Under the pieces are notes generated by a model, which searched no databases, was not told the DNA's origin, and was given only the letters and a program-made list of their open reading frames with translations. Of a stretch of DNA of 34,183 bases, positions 16,807 through 25,354 are shown piece after piece. This stretch comes from Candidatus Gastranaerophilales bacterium. GTDB taxonomy: Bacteria > Cyanobacteriota > Vampirovibrionia > Gastranaerophilales > Gastranaerophilaceae. How positions within the stretch are numbered: the first letter of the stretch is position 1; each line of letters starts with the position of its first letter. Where the stretch lies: contig CALUUV010000009.1 in NCBI GenBank assembly GCA_944324055.1, positions 1-34,183 of the forward strand, written 5' to 3'. Both the position numbers and the translations under genes were made by a program.

Positions 16807-16896
16807 AATTTTTCCGTTAGATTCAAATTTGATAGCTGTTAACTAAAGAAGGCGAATCTTTTTCGGAGTCGCAATTTACAATTAAAGAGGATTTAG
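16807..16896 (+). promoter_or_regulatory. Structured 5' leader of the lytic transglycosylase gene
   Basis: AGATTC (16819-16824) can pair with GAATCT (16854-16859), extended outward by CCG (16814-16816) with CGG (16864-16866). The same GAATC segment can instead fold into a local hairpin: GCGA (16852-16855) with TCGC (16869-16872), plus an inner TC/GA. The two folds exclude each other, as in switching leaders. It does not match any riboswitch class that I can recall with confidence. Confidence 0.35.
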
Positions 16897-17577
16897 ATGA
16901 TTAGAAAACTAGTACTGTTCACTACATTGATAGTGATACTACTGTCTACGAAAGTCAATGCTTCTGAAGTACCCGTAAACCATGTAAAAAGCACAATAGT
17001 TCAACATTCAGTTGCACTAGGCGTTGACCCTGCAATAGCTTTATCAATAGCTAAAGTTGAGTCAGGTTATAGACATTCAAGTAGAAGTGCTTATGGTGCT
17101 GTTGGGGTATTTCAACTTATGCCGTCAACTGCGGCAAAATTGGGTGTAAACCCATACCATTTAAGTGATAACATCAAGGGTGGTATTATGTACTACAAGA
17201 TGTTATACAAAATGTTTGGCTCAACAGAGTTGGCATTAGCAGCATATAATGCTGGACCTGCATATGTTTTAAAACACCACTGTGCACCACCTTGCACAAG
17301 AGGTTATGTAGCAAAAACAATGGCAGAGTATTACAGATTAAAGGCAAATCCTGATGAAGCATTAAAAAATAAGGGTAATGTTGTAGGTGCTTCATATCAT
17401 GTAACTAACCCAACTCCAATTACAATCACTTCTCATGGTTCAGTAAAACCAATGACAGCAAGTGTACCAAGAGTAATCAATGATGGTACAAACAGATTAA
17501 TAATAAAATCAGTACCTCAAAATACTCATTCAAATAAGCTACAGGTTAGTATGAATACTCAAGAATCTTATTTGTAA
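16897..17577 (+). CDS. Secreted soluble lytic transglycosylase (SLT domain)
   Basis: 226 residues. A signal peptide (KLVLFTTLIVILLSTKVNA, likely cut after A22) is followed by a Slt-type lysozyme-like domain at about 30-150: AKVESGYR with catalytic E55, GAVGVFQLMPSTA (67-79) and ALAAYNAGP (113-121). The enzyme cleaves peptidoglycan between MurNAc and GlcNAc to 1,6-anhydro products in the periplasm. A CAPPCTRGYV segment with two cysteines (C129, C133) follows the active site. The C-terminal ~75 residues are Thr/Ser/Asn-rich and look unstructured. AGAGGA lies five bases before the ATG. Small single-domain SLTs of this kind often help insert secretion or flagellar machines through the wall. That role is a guess here, supported only by fliD next door. 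Confidence 0.9.
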   Translation: MIRKLVLFTTLIVILLSTKVNASEVPVNHVKSTIVQHSVALGVDPAIALSIAKVESGYRHSSRSAYGAVGVFQLMPSTAAKLGVNPYHLSDNIKGGIMYYKMLYKMFGSTELALAAYNAGPAYVLKHHCAPPCTRGYVAKTMAEYYRLKANPDEALKNKGNVVGASYHVTNPTPITITSHGSVKPMTASVPRVINDGTNRLIIKSVPQNTHSNKLQVSMNTQESYL

Positions 17578-17593
17578 TTTAATTTAAAAAAAT

Positions 17594-17625
17594 AAAAAAG
17601 CCTGCCCGATTGGACAGGCTTTTTT
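17594..17625 (+). terminator. Intrinsic terminator after the transglycosylase gene
   Basis: AAAAAAGCCTG pairs with CAGGCTTTTTT. One C/A mismatch and two more G-C pairs close a GATT loop, and T-rich sequence follows. Confidence 0.9.
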
Positions 17626-17683
17626 ATTTATCTTTTTGGGGTAAAATTATAATTGAAATTATTAATGAAAAGAGGGGTAAGTT

Positions 17684-19057
17684 TTGAAAGTTTTTAATTC
17701 ATACACAAATAAATTAGAAGAATTTGTACCAATAGAAGATAATAAAGTAAAAATGTATGTTTGTGGGCCGACTGTATATGATAATGCCCATTTAGGTCAT
17801 GCAAGATGTTATATTACTTGGGATGTACTATACAGATACTTAAAGTTTAAAGGTTATGATGTAACTTATTGCCGAAATGTTACTGACGTTGATGACAAAA
17901 TATTAAAGAAGGCTGAAACAGAAAATAAGACTCCAGAAGAAGTTTCAAAATATTGGTATAATAAATTTACTGAAAGTATGAAATCATTGAATAATTTGAA
18001 ACCAGATATTGAACCTTTTGCAACAAAGACATTAGGTGAAATGATTTCAATAGTAAAAGATTTAATTAATAAAGATTTTGCATATGAAGTTGATGGAGAT
18101 GTATATTTTAGAGTTTCAAAATTCCCTCAATATGGTATGCTTTCTAAACAGCCTATTGATTCATTAGTAAGTGGAGCAAGGGTTGAAGTTGGTGATAGAA
18201 AAGAAAATCCGTTAGACTTTACTTTATGGAAACGTGATGAAAAATTCGGTTATAATTCTCCTTGGGGTAAAGGTCGTCCAGGCTGGCATATTGAGTGTTC
18301 TGCAATGAATAGAAAATATTTAGGCAAAACAATTGATATCCATGCTGGTGGAGCAGATTTAATATTCCCACACCATGAGAATGAAATTGCTCAGTCAGAG
18401 TGTGCAAATGGTTGTAAGTTTGTAAATTATTGGATGCATAATGGTTTCGTTACTATAAATAAAGAGAAGATGTCAAAATCTTTAGGTAACTTTTTAACCA
18501 TAGATGATTTATTAAAAACTTATGACGCAAACACAATAAGATTCTTCATTCTAACAAATCATTATAGAATGCCAGTTGAATTTTCAGATGAAGCATTACA
18601 ATCTGCAGCAGCAGGTGTAAAGAGAATGTTGAATGCTAAACAAACTAAAATAAATGAAGATTTTGATATAACAACAACAGAGGAATATAAACAGTTTGTA
18701 GATGCAATGGATGATGATTTAAATACATCTAAGGCTTTAGCAGTATTATTTGATTTAACAAATAAAGCAAATAAAGATGTAGAAAATGCATTTACTGTTT
18801 TATATAAATTAGCAACTTCATTAGGTTTTAGTTTTGAAAAAGCTAAATTATCAGATGAAGAGTTAAAAGAAAAGTTAGCTTTAGTAAGTAAAGAGTTAGA
18901 TAAAAATTACCAATCAATGGATGAAATAATCGAAGATAGAAAACAAGCTAGGGCAGAAAAGAATTGGGAAATAGCAGACAAAATAAGAATTGCCTTAGAC
19001 AATGTTGGTATAGTCTTAAAAGATTCAAAAGAGGGAACGGTTTGGGAAACAAAATAA
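17684..19057 (+). CDS. cysS: Cysteinyl-tRNA synthetase
   Basis: The 457-residue class I synthetase charges tRNA-Cys with cysteine. It carries [15 protein letters not shown] (HIGH-type motif HLGH at 36-39, zinc ligand C27), [10 protein letters not shown] (zinc ligand Cys), [11 protein letters not shown], and KMSKS at 262-266. The length is normal for bacterial CysS. The start is TTG at 17684: it places [14 protein letters not shown] at the N-terminus as expected and is preceded by AGAGGGG. It opens a closely packed co-directional run (cysS, spoIID-like, murJ, tsaC-like). The next gene starts inside its last codons. Confidence 0.96.
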   Translation: MKVFNSYTNKLEEFVPIEDNKVKMYVCGPTVYDNAHLGHARCYITWDVLYRYLKFKGYDVTYCRNVTDVDDKILKKAETENKTPEEVSKYWYNKFTESMKSLNNLKPDIEPFATKTLGEMISIVKDLINKDFAYEVDGDVYFRVSKFPQYGMLSKQPIDSLVSGARVEVGDRKENPLDFTLWKRDEKFGYNSPWGKGRPGWHIECSAMNRKYLGKTIDIHAGGADLIFPHHENEIAQSECANGCKFVNYWMHNGFVTINKEKMSKSLGNFLTIDDLLKTYDANTIRFFILTNHYRMPVEFSDEALQSAAAGVKRMLNAKQTKINEDFDITTTEEYKQFVDAMDDDLNTSKALAVLFDLTNKANKDVENAFTVLYKLATSLGFSFEKAKLSDEELKEKLALVSKELDKNYQSMDEIIEDRKQARAEKNWEIADKIRIALDNVGIVLKDSKEGTVWETK

Positions 19058-20727
19058 CAAAATTATTTTTAATATGTATTTCATTAATGCTTTTATTTTT
19101 CGGCATAACATCAGTAAATGCGAAGTCTGATGCTGATAATAAGCAGTCAATTATCCGTGTTGGAATAATGGATAATAATTTTAAGACATTGGAAAAACAG
19201 TCAGTTACTTTGTTCGGAACATCAACTTGTTATGTTTGTGATCCTGATACAAGAAAGGTTATAACAAAAGTTGATTCTGATGTTGAAATTCCATTTGTTA
19301 TTAATCAAGGATTAATCGAGTTAAAAATGGATGATTGTGATGAAATATATAAATCAACGAAAGGTTTTGTAGTTTGTTGTCCTGATGGGTATATTGGAGT
19401 AAAAAATTTAAAACGCAGAGGAAAGCAAGCATTATATAGAGGTGCATTTAGTATTCAAAAAAATACAAAGCCAAATGTAATGTATCTAATAAATATAATT
19501 GATTTAGAAGATTACTTAAAAGGTGTAGTCTCTAATGAGATGCCAGAGTTTTTTGGTTTAGAAGCATTAAAAGCTCAAGCAATTGCCGCAAGAAATTATG
19601 CAATAATGCCAAGAACAAGGGTGTCAAAAGCATATGATGTTGTAGATAGTGTAGCAAGCCAAGTTTATTTTGGATATAACACAGAAACTCCAACAGGAAA
19701 TAAGGCCGTAGAAGAAACAGAAAATATAATAGCTATGTATAATCATAATCCAATACTAGCATTATATAGTTCTTGTGCTGGCGGATATACAGAAAATTAT
19801 TCATATGCGTTTTCTGATCCAGATACAAAACAATTCCCAGCCCCATTAAAACCATATTTATTAGCTAAACCTGATATTCAAAATACAAAAGCATTAAATC
19901 GAGAAGAAGTAGCTTATGAGTATTATTCAACAACACCAAACTCATATGATATGAAATCAAGATATTATCGTTGGACAAGAGAATGGACAAGAGAAGAATT
20001 AGAAAAGAATTTAAAACAAAATCTTGCAAAACAGTCTAAAACAGGATTTGTTAAACCAGAATTCTATGATAATTCTAATTTTGGAACATTAAAAGGAATA
20101 AAAGTTGTAAGACGTGGCAATTCAGGTAAAATAATTTATTTGGATATTGTAACAAGTGAAGGAAAGTATAGAGTTGCGAAAGAACTTGTAATCAGAAGAT
20201 TATTTACTAAAGATGGTAAAGCATTACCAAGTGCTAATGTTGTTTTTAAATGCGATACAGATAGTTTCGAAAATATAACAACAATAAAAGCATACGGTGG
20301 TGGTTTCGGACACGGTGTAGGTATGAGCCAATATGGTGCAAGCTATATGGCAAAAGAACTTAAAAAGAACTTTGTAGAGATATTAGAACATTATTATACT
20401 GGTATTTATTTAGGAACAATTCCAGTAGAAGTGGATAAATCAGTTGTTGAACAGAAATTTTATCCACCATCTGATAAAGCTATTATTTATATAGAAGATA
20501 GAAAAGGTTTAAATGCCTTACAGGTTGTAATTAATGGTAAAGTTTGTAATTTTGATTTAAGCAAATTTATGAATATACAGCGTTGTGAATTGGATATTTC
20601 TTCTTATCTTAGAAAAGGTAAAGAGAATAAAATTGTTTATATTCCAGCTTGCCAAAATAGATTGGTTACAACCGATTTAAGTAAGGGAGATATGAAAATA
20701 AAATTATACATAAAATTTTTACACTAA
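19042..20727 (+). CDS. SpoIID/LytB-domain protein (amidase enhancer or lytic transglycosylase-like)
   Basis: 561 residues from a TTG at 19042, which overlaps the end of cysS by 16 nt. That start has AGAGGG seven bases upstream and gives a clean signal peptide (KLFLICISLMLLFFGITSVNA, cut near A27); longer starts inside cysS add unrelated residues. The SpoIID domain shows IDLEDYLKGVVSNEMPEFF (E166 equals the catalytic Glu of SpoIID), LEALKAQAIAARNYAI, SSCAGGY and GFGHGVGMSQYGA (422-434). SpoIID degrades denuded glycan strands during spore engulfment; LytB enhances an amidase. In a diderm non-sporulating lineage the role is likely wall remodelling at division. About 130 residues follow the domain and look beta-rich. 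The overlap suggests translational coupling with cysS. Confidence 0.9.
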   Translation: MGNKITKLFLICISLMLLFFGITSVNAKSDADNKQSIIRVGIMDNNFKTLEKQSVTLFGTSTCYVCDPDTRKVITKVDSDVEIPFVINQGLIELKMDDCDEIYKSTKGFVVCCPDGYIGVKNLKRRGKQALYRGAFSIQKNTKPNVMYLINIIDLEDYLKGVVSNEMPEFFGLEALKAQAIAARNYAIMPRTRVSKAYDVVDSVASQVYFGYNTETPTGNKAVEETENIIAMYNHNPILALYSSCAGGYTENYSYAFSDPDTKQFPAPLKPYLLAKPDIQNTKALNREEVAYEYYSTTPNSYDMKSRYYRWTREWTREELEKNLKQNLAKQSKTGFVKPEFYDNSNFGTLKGIKVVRRGNSGKIIYLDIVTSEGKYRVAKELVIRRLFTKDGKALPSANVVFKCDTDSFENITTIKAYGGGFGHGVGMSQYGASYMAKELKKNFVEILEHYYTGIYLGTIPVEVDKSVVEQKFYPPSDKAIIYIEDRKGLNALQVVINGKVCNFDLSKFMNIQRCELDISSYLRKGKENKIVYIPACQNRLVTTDLSKGDMKIKLYIKFLH

Positions 20728-20736
20728 AGGGAAAAA

Positions 20737-22338
20737 ATGGAAGAAGTTGAAGGTAGAAAAGGTAGTAGTTCAGGAATATTAAAAGCTGCGTGGTTAATAG
20801 CATTAGTTACGATATTAAGTAAGATAGTAGGTTTTTTGCGAGATGTTGTGACAGCAAAGTATTATGGTGCGTCAATAGTTTCAGATGCTTATTTTTATGC
20901 ATATCAGATTCCATCATTTGCAATAATATTATTAGGTGGCATTGGCGGCCCATTCCATAGTGCGACTGTTGCAGTATTTTCAAAATTAATTCCTGATTTA
21001 GATGCAAAACCTTCAGAGTTTGTTAATAAACTATATAATACATTTTTAGTATTAAGTGTATTTTTCTTTTCAATGTTAGGTTTGGTGTGTTATTTATTTT
21101 CTCCACAGATAATGGGGATAATAATATCAAACGGAACTCCAGAATTAATTTCATTGGCAGCATTGCATTTGAGAATAATGACACCCGTATTTATAGTAGG
21201 TGGGATTGTTGGTATTTATTATGGATTATTAATTACTTATAAAAAATTTATGTTACCAAATTTTTCACCAATGGTAATGAGTATAGTAATTATTATCGCA
21301 GTTTGTTTAGCTAAGGAGGATAATTTAGGTTTAGTATTAGCTTGGGCAACAACTGTTGGTGCAATATGTCAGTTTTTATTACAATTCCCTCAAATTAGAA
21401 AAATAGGATTCAGATTTAAACCAAATTTTAATTTTAGAAATAATGCGGAATTGAAATCAATATGCGAATTATTAATTCCTGCAGTATTTAGTTCTACAAT
21501 AGGTCAGTTACATATATATGTTGATATGTTTTTTACCTCATCTTTAAGAGAAGGAGCTTGGACTGCTTTAGGGTATGCAAATAGAATTTTTCAATTCCCA
21601 GTAGGAATTTTGGTTACAGCATTCTTAGTTCCATTATTCCCTTTATTTACAAGGTTAGTTGCGCAAAAAGATTATGAAGGTATAAAAACATATTTTAATA
21701 AAGGTGTTGGTTTATTATTTTTCGTTGCAATTCCAATAATTATTGGAATTTTAACTCTAGGTTTAGATTGTGTAAGGTTAGTGTTTGAAAGAGGAGCATT
21801 CACTTATGGTGATTCCTTAATGGTTTTTGATGCTTTATTATATCTATCATTTTCAATAATACCTTACGTATTTAGAGATTCAATAACTCGTGTTTATTAT
21901 GCTTTTGATGATTCAAAAACACCATTCTTAATAGCAGCATCTTCAATTATTTTGAAATTTTTATTTAACTATATATTTATTTCAAAATTAGGTTGGCAAA
22001 TAGGTGGTATTACATTATCAACTTCACTTGTAACTTTATATAATGCTGTTGCATTAGGTTTATTAATGTCTAAAAAAGTAAAAATGGCATACAAAGACTT
22101 ATTTATAAACTTATTAAAAATGATATTAGTAGGTTTAGTAACTTTAATTGTAACTTATATATCAGTAAAATTAATAGGAGTTTATGTTCATTTACCAAGA
22201 ACAATATTTGAAATAATAAGAATATCCCTTGGTTCTATTGAAATATTAGTTTTATATGTAGCACTAAGTTGGATTTTTAAAGTAAATTATATTGGTGATA
22301 TGATAAATAGAATTCTATCAAAGTTGAAAAGAGCGTAA
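20737..22338 (+). CDS. murJ: Lipid II flippase MurJ
   Basis: A 533-residue polytopic membrane protein of the MVF family with about 14 hydrophobic segments. It begins GILKAAWLIALVTILSKIVGF and continues with LRDVVTAKYYGASIVSDAYF, which carries the conserved arginine of MurJ's first helix region. GGIGGPFHSATVAVFSKL follows, and later FPVGILVTAFLVPLFPLFTRL, also highly typical. MurJ moves lipid-linked peptidoglycan precursor across the inner membrane. The start follows AAAGGG five bases upstream and sits nine bases after the spoIID-like stop, so the two are probably co-transcribed. Confidence 0.94.
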   Translation: MEEVEGRKGSSSGILKAAWLIALVTILSKIVGFLRDVVTAKYYGASIVSDAYFYAYQIPSFAIILLGGIGGPFHSATVAVFSKLIPDLDAKPSEFVNKLYNTFLVLSVFFFSMLGLVCYLFSPQIMGIIISNGTPELISLAALHLRIMTPVFIVGGIVGIYYGLLITYKKFMLPNFSPMVMSIVIIIAVCLAKEDNLGLVLAWATTVGAICQFLLQFPQIRKIGFRFKPNFNFRNNAELKSICELLIPAVFSSTIGQLHIYVDMFFTSSLREGAWTALGYANRIFQFPVGILVTAFLVPLFPLFTRLVAQKDYEGIKTYFNKGVGLLFFVAIPIIIGILTLGLDCVRLVFERGAFTYGDSLMVFDALLYLSFSIIPYVFRDSITRVYYAFDDSKTPFLIAASSIILKFLFNYIFISKLGWQIGGITLSTSLVTLYNAVALGLLMSKKVKMAYKDLFINLLKMILVGLVTLIVTYISVKLIGVYVHLPRTIFEIIRISLGSIEILVLYVALSWIFKVNYIGDMINRILSKLKRA

Positions 22339-22339
22339 A

Positions 22340-22927
22340 ATGATTTTAAGTGATGAATTAAAAAATAAAATAAAAGAAGTATTAGAAAATGATGGTGTAA
22401 TAGCTTTTGTAACAGATACAGTTTGGGGGCTTGGTTGTCTTCCTGAAAGTGAAAAGGCAGTAAAAAAAATATATGAAATAAAAGGCAGAGAAAAAGAGAA
22501 ACCTTTAATATTGATGTCAGATGATGTATATCCATTATTTGACTATATTACTAATGTTCCAAAATCTGCTCAAAAACTTATAAAACAATATTTTCCAGGC
22601 GCATTAACAGTTGTTGTTCCAAAGAGCGATAAAACCGGAGGATATTTAACATCTAACTTTGATACTGTAGGTATTCGAGTTCCTAATAATCCTGTATTTG
22701 CTGAAATATGTCAAAGTTTTCCAACAAGAGTTTTAGCGACAACAAGTGCAAACTTATCCCACGAACCAGCTGCATTAACATATGAAGAGGCATTAAATTA
22801 TATTGGTGATAAAGTTGATTTAATAATTGAAGATTATGGTTATTCTGCAAAAGGTTTAGCTTCTACTGTTGTCGGCTTTAAAGATGAAGAAGTTATAATT
22901 TATAGACAGGGTGAAATCCTTTTATAA
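22340..22927 (+). CDS. Threonylcarbamoyl-AMP synthase (Sua5/YciO/YrdC family)
   Basis: A 195-residue YrdC-fold protein: IAFVTDTVWGLGCLPES, IKGREKEKPLILM (the Lys-rich binding motif), PGALTVVVPKSDK, GIRVPNNPVFAEI and ATTSANLSHEPA. The family makes threonylcarbamoyl-adenylate for the t6A37 modification of ANN-decoding tRNAs. The length is that of TsaC, with no C-terminal Sua5 domain. It starts one base after the murJ stop (TAAAATG), implying coupling. It could be the YciO paralogue rather than TsaC; without a genome-wide search I leave the symbol blank. Confidence 0.88.
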   Translation: MILSDELKNKIKEVLENDGVIAFVTDTVWGLGCLPESEKAVKKIYEIKGREKEKPLILMSDDVYPLFDYITNVPKSAQKLIKQYFPGALTVVVPKSDKTGGYLTSNFDTVGIRVPNNPVFAEICQSFPTRVLATTSANLSHEPAALTYEEALNYIGDKVDLIIEDYGYSAKGLASTVVGFKDEEVIIYRQGEILL

Positions 22928-22964
22928 TAAGAAAATTATTAAATAATGTAACAAAAATAACTTT

Positions 22965-22993
22965 TAACACTTCATGAGAATATAGTTATAAGT
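22965..22993 (+). promoter_or_regulatory. Candidate promoter of the short flagellin gene
   Basis: TTAACA (22965-22970), 17 bp, TATAAG (22988-22993). Alternative -10 boxes TATAAT occur at 22995-23000 and 23006-23011, so the true one is unclear. No sigma-28 consensus is seen. Any of these gives a leader of about 80-100 nt. Confidence 0.3.
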
Positions 22994-23021
22994 TATAATA
23001 AGTATATAATAGTAATTTAAG

Positions 23022-23092
23022 GATTGTATCGTCACAAATTTTTTAACGGAATATTCAAATCATTGAGGATAAATATTTCCAACTTGAAAGGA
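23022..23092 (+). promoter_or_regulatory. Flagellin leader with four GGA triplets (possible CsrA sites)
   Basis: GGA occurs at 23022-23024, 23048-23050, 23067-23069 and 23090-23092, the last inside the AAAGGAG ribosome site. CsrA binds such triplets in flagellin leaders of some bacteria. No CsrA or FliW gene is in this window, so this is only a suggestion. Confidence 0.3.
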
Positions 23093-23099
23093 GTTAATA

Positions 23100-23951
23100 A
23101 TGGCTCTAACTATCAATACGAATCTAGGTTCATTAATTGTACAAAAAAACTTAGATGATGCCACAAAAGCGTTGAACAAATCAATTGAGAGAATGACAAC
23201 AGGCTATAAGATTAATAGTGCTGCTGATGATGCTGCAGGATATGCAGTAGCAACAAAAATGCAGACTCAGTTGAGTTCAATAAGTGTAGCTCAAGATAAC
23301 GTAGCGATAGGTTCAAGTTTACTTTCAACAACAGAAAGTAATTATGATTTGATAACAACACACTTACAACGTATAAGAGATTTAACCGAACAAGCTGCAA
23401 ACGGAACTTATGGAGAAGATTCTATTGAAGCAATTAAAGCTGAAGTAGAAGCAAGAATGCAAGAAATTGATAGAATCGCTCAAAGTACTGAATACAATGG
23501 TATTAAACTTATGGATGGTTCTCAAGCAGGCGGTATTACTCTTCAAGTAGGTATTGATTCAAGTGCAAATAGCCAAATCCAGTTAGATGCAGCATTATTT
23601 GCTGATGCTCATGTATCAGTTTTAACAGGAACTGCATGGGGTACATTTACAGGTTATTATACTCCAGGTGGAACAAATTATGGTGATGCTCTTGATGCAA
23701 TCGATGAAGCATTAAATAACATAACAAGCATTCAAACAAATTTAGGTGCAATCCAAAACAGATTGGATTCTGCTGCTGATGCTTTAGATGTACAATATTC
23801 AAACGTAACATCTTCATTATCAACTATTAAAGATGCTGATGTTGCTGCTGAATCATCAAATTACATTAAAGCTCAAATATTACAACAAGCGTCAGCATCA
23901 TTGTTAGCTACTGCTAACCAAACACCATCTATTGCTCTTAATTTAATTTAG
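23100..23951 (+). CDS. Flagellin (short, D0/D1-type)
   Basis: A 283-residue flagellin. The N-terminal D0/D1 has MALTINTNLGSLIVQKNLD, RMTTGYKINSAADDAAGYAVA (31-51) and LQRIRDLTEQAANGT (89-103). YNGIKLMDGS (132-141) and LQVGI (148-152) follow. A short variable region lies at about 153-200, then the C-terminal D1/D0 with NLGAIQNRLDSA, SSLSTIKDAD and QILQQASASLLA. It forms the filament and is exported unfolded through the flagellar type III system. At this length it has little or no D2/D3. AAAGGAG lies six bases before the ATG. A strong terminator follows, so it is transcribed alone. Its C-terminal half closely matches the tail of the giant protein at the window start. Confidence 0.97.
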   Translation: MALTINTNLGSLIVQKNLDDATKALNKSIERMTTGYKINSAADDAAGYAVATKMQTQLSSISVAQDNVAIGSSLLSTTESNYDLITTHLQRIRDLTEQAANGTYGEDSIEAIKAEVEARMQEIDRIAQSTEYNGIKLMDGSQAGGITLQVGIDSSANSQIQLDAALFADAHVSVLTGTAWGTFTGYYTPGGTNYGDALDAIDEALNNITSIQTNLGAIQNRLDSAADALDVQYSNVTSSLSTIKDADVAAESSNYIKAQILQQASASLLATANQTPSIALNLI

Positions 23952-23995
23952 ACAAATTAAGACATAGTTAAGCAAGAAGTTGTTGATTGAATTCT

Positions 23996-24027
23996 GTGCA
24001 GCATTTTGTGCTGCACTTTTTATTTTT
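23996..24027 (+). terminator. Intrinsic terminator after flagellin
   Basis: GTGCAGCA (23996-24003) pairs with TGCTGCAC (24009-24016) around TTTTG, followed by TTTTTATTTTT. Confidence 0.92.
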
Positions 24028-24079
24028 AAATAGCAAATTTTATTTTTAGAGGGTTTAATTAATTTGTAAGGAGTCTCTT

Positions 24080-25351
24080 ATGAAAATTTTACCCTCATTA
24101 TTCCCAACAATAAATCCAGTTGCAAATAAAAAAGTGCAAACAGTATTGCCAAATAAATCTCAAGGAATTGATTCTGTTACAAAAACAGCAATGGCTTCAA
24201 ACCCTGATTATATCCCATCAAAAATGTTTTTATCATTATTAAAAACAGGTTTAAATGGTGGTAAGGCTGATGTTTCTTTGTTTAAGGGTAGAACAACAGA
24301 GGATTGGGTAAGAATGTATAATTTGGGGCATCAAAATGCAGTGACTCCGATATTATTAGAAGGCTTAAGAAAGACTCCAAATATAAAAGTACCTAAAGAC
24401 GTATTGGAAAATATGGAGATAAATGAACAGTATGTTAAAAAATACCATATGGCCCAAGAACGTGCATTAGGAGATTTAATTAAAATTTCATCTGCAGAAG
24501 GTATAGATACAGTTCCAATTAAGGGGATAGGTTTTTCACTAAATTATCCAGATCCACAGAAACGTTTTGGTGGCGATATAGATATATTTAACTTTAAGCA
24601 TGGTTCTGATTGTTCAAAACCAGAAAATAATATGTCATATATTTTTGATGAAATATGTGCAAAAAAAGGTGCTAAAATAGATTCAAGCCATCCTAAACAT
24701 AGTGAATTTAAATATCGTGGAATTCCAATTGAAAATCACCGTCATTTTGTAGATGTTGATAGTAAGTTTGTCAAAGTTCCAATGGCAAAAGAAGTTGATA
24801 AATATTTGATGAAGGTATTAAATCCAACAGAAAAAGTTTTACCAATGGGCACAAAAGTTTTAGTTCCTTCAAAAGAGTTTGATAATGTATTTTTAGCATT
24901 TCATTCAATGACACATTTTTTACTTGGAGGAATAAATTTCCATCATTTGGCAGATTGGTCTGTTCAAATTAAGAAAAATTCATTAGAGATTCCAAAAGAA
25001 TTTAAAAAGACTCCTGTTGAAACTTTTATGTATGCAATGACAAATTTATCTAATAAGTATTTAGGAACAAACGTTAAAGTTCCGGAAAATAAAGTTTTAG
25101 AAGATGCTATATTTAATAAAATTTTAGATCCTGAAAATAAATACTCTACAAATAAAATCAAAAAACCAACTACAAATAATCCATTAAAGGTTTTGCAATA
25201 TAAATATAATGTAATAAAATCAGAAGAAATGGTTAAAAAGACTTTATTAGGAAATGAAGCAGGTTCAGTAACCGGCGCATTATTTAGATCTTTAAAAAGC
25301 CATATTTTAAATCCAAAATCATTTAAACATGTTATGAGATTATATAACTAA
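24080..25351 (+). CDS. Nucleotidyltransferase-family protein (NTP_transf_5-like)
   Basis: 423 residues. VPIKGIGFSLNYPDP (K148, G149) is followed by KRFGGDIDIF (R162, D166, D168). This is the KG...Y...R..DxD pattern of the uncharacterised nucleotidyltransferase group NTP_transf_5. Further on, LAFHSMTHFLLGG and FHHLADW match the His-rich second half of that family. Members are often found in polysaccharide or surface loci, but their reaction is unknown. The N-terminal ~60 residues are a low-complexity Asn/Lys/Pro extension. AAGGAG lies seven bases before the ATG. It is flanked by flagellin and, convergently, dacB, with 3 bp between stops and no terminator visible. Confidence 0.75.
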   Translation: MKILPSLFPTINPVANKKVQTVLPNKSQGIDSVTKTAMASNPDYIPSKMFLSLLKTGLNGGKADVSLFKGRTTEDWVRMYNLGHQNAVTPILLEGLRKTPNIKVPKDVLENMEINEQYVKKYHMAQERALGDLIKISSAEGIDTVPIKGIGFSLNYPDPQKRFGGDIDIFNFKHGSDCSKPENNMSYIFDEICAKKGAKIDSSHPKHSEFKYRGIPIENHRHFVDVDSKFVKVPMAKEVDKYLMKVLNPTEKVLPMGTKVLVPSKEFDNVFLAFHSMTHFLLGGINFHHLADWSVQIKKNSLEIPKEFKKTPVETFMYAMTNLSNKYLGTNVKVPENKVLEDAIFNKILDPENKYSTNKIKKPTTNNPLKVLQYKYNVIKSEEMVKKTLLGNEAGSVTGALFRSLKSHILNPKSFKHVMRLYN

Positions 25352-25354
25352 GCA

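Larger units (their letters stand above)
16571..16896 (+). other. 326-bp intergenic region between fliD and the transglycosylase gene
   Basis: It holds the fliD terminator, then AT-rich sequence, then a short GC-rich patch (16722-16755) able to form GGGG-GTG-CCCC or CCCC-TAGTA-GGGG hairpins. After that come a promoter and a ~90-nt leader. No ORF of useful length is seen. Confidence 0.7.

Noticed and set aside
16722-16896. c-di-AMP (ydaO-type) riboswitch before the transglycosylase
   Set aside because: A loose resemblance around AGCTGTTAAC...AGGCGAA, but the conserved 5' half is missing and a promoter falls in the middle of where it should be.
22928-23099. Sigma-28 flagellar promoter before flagellin
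   Set aside because: No acceptable match to TAAA ... GCCGATAA here or before fliD and flgE; sigma-70-like boxes fit better.
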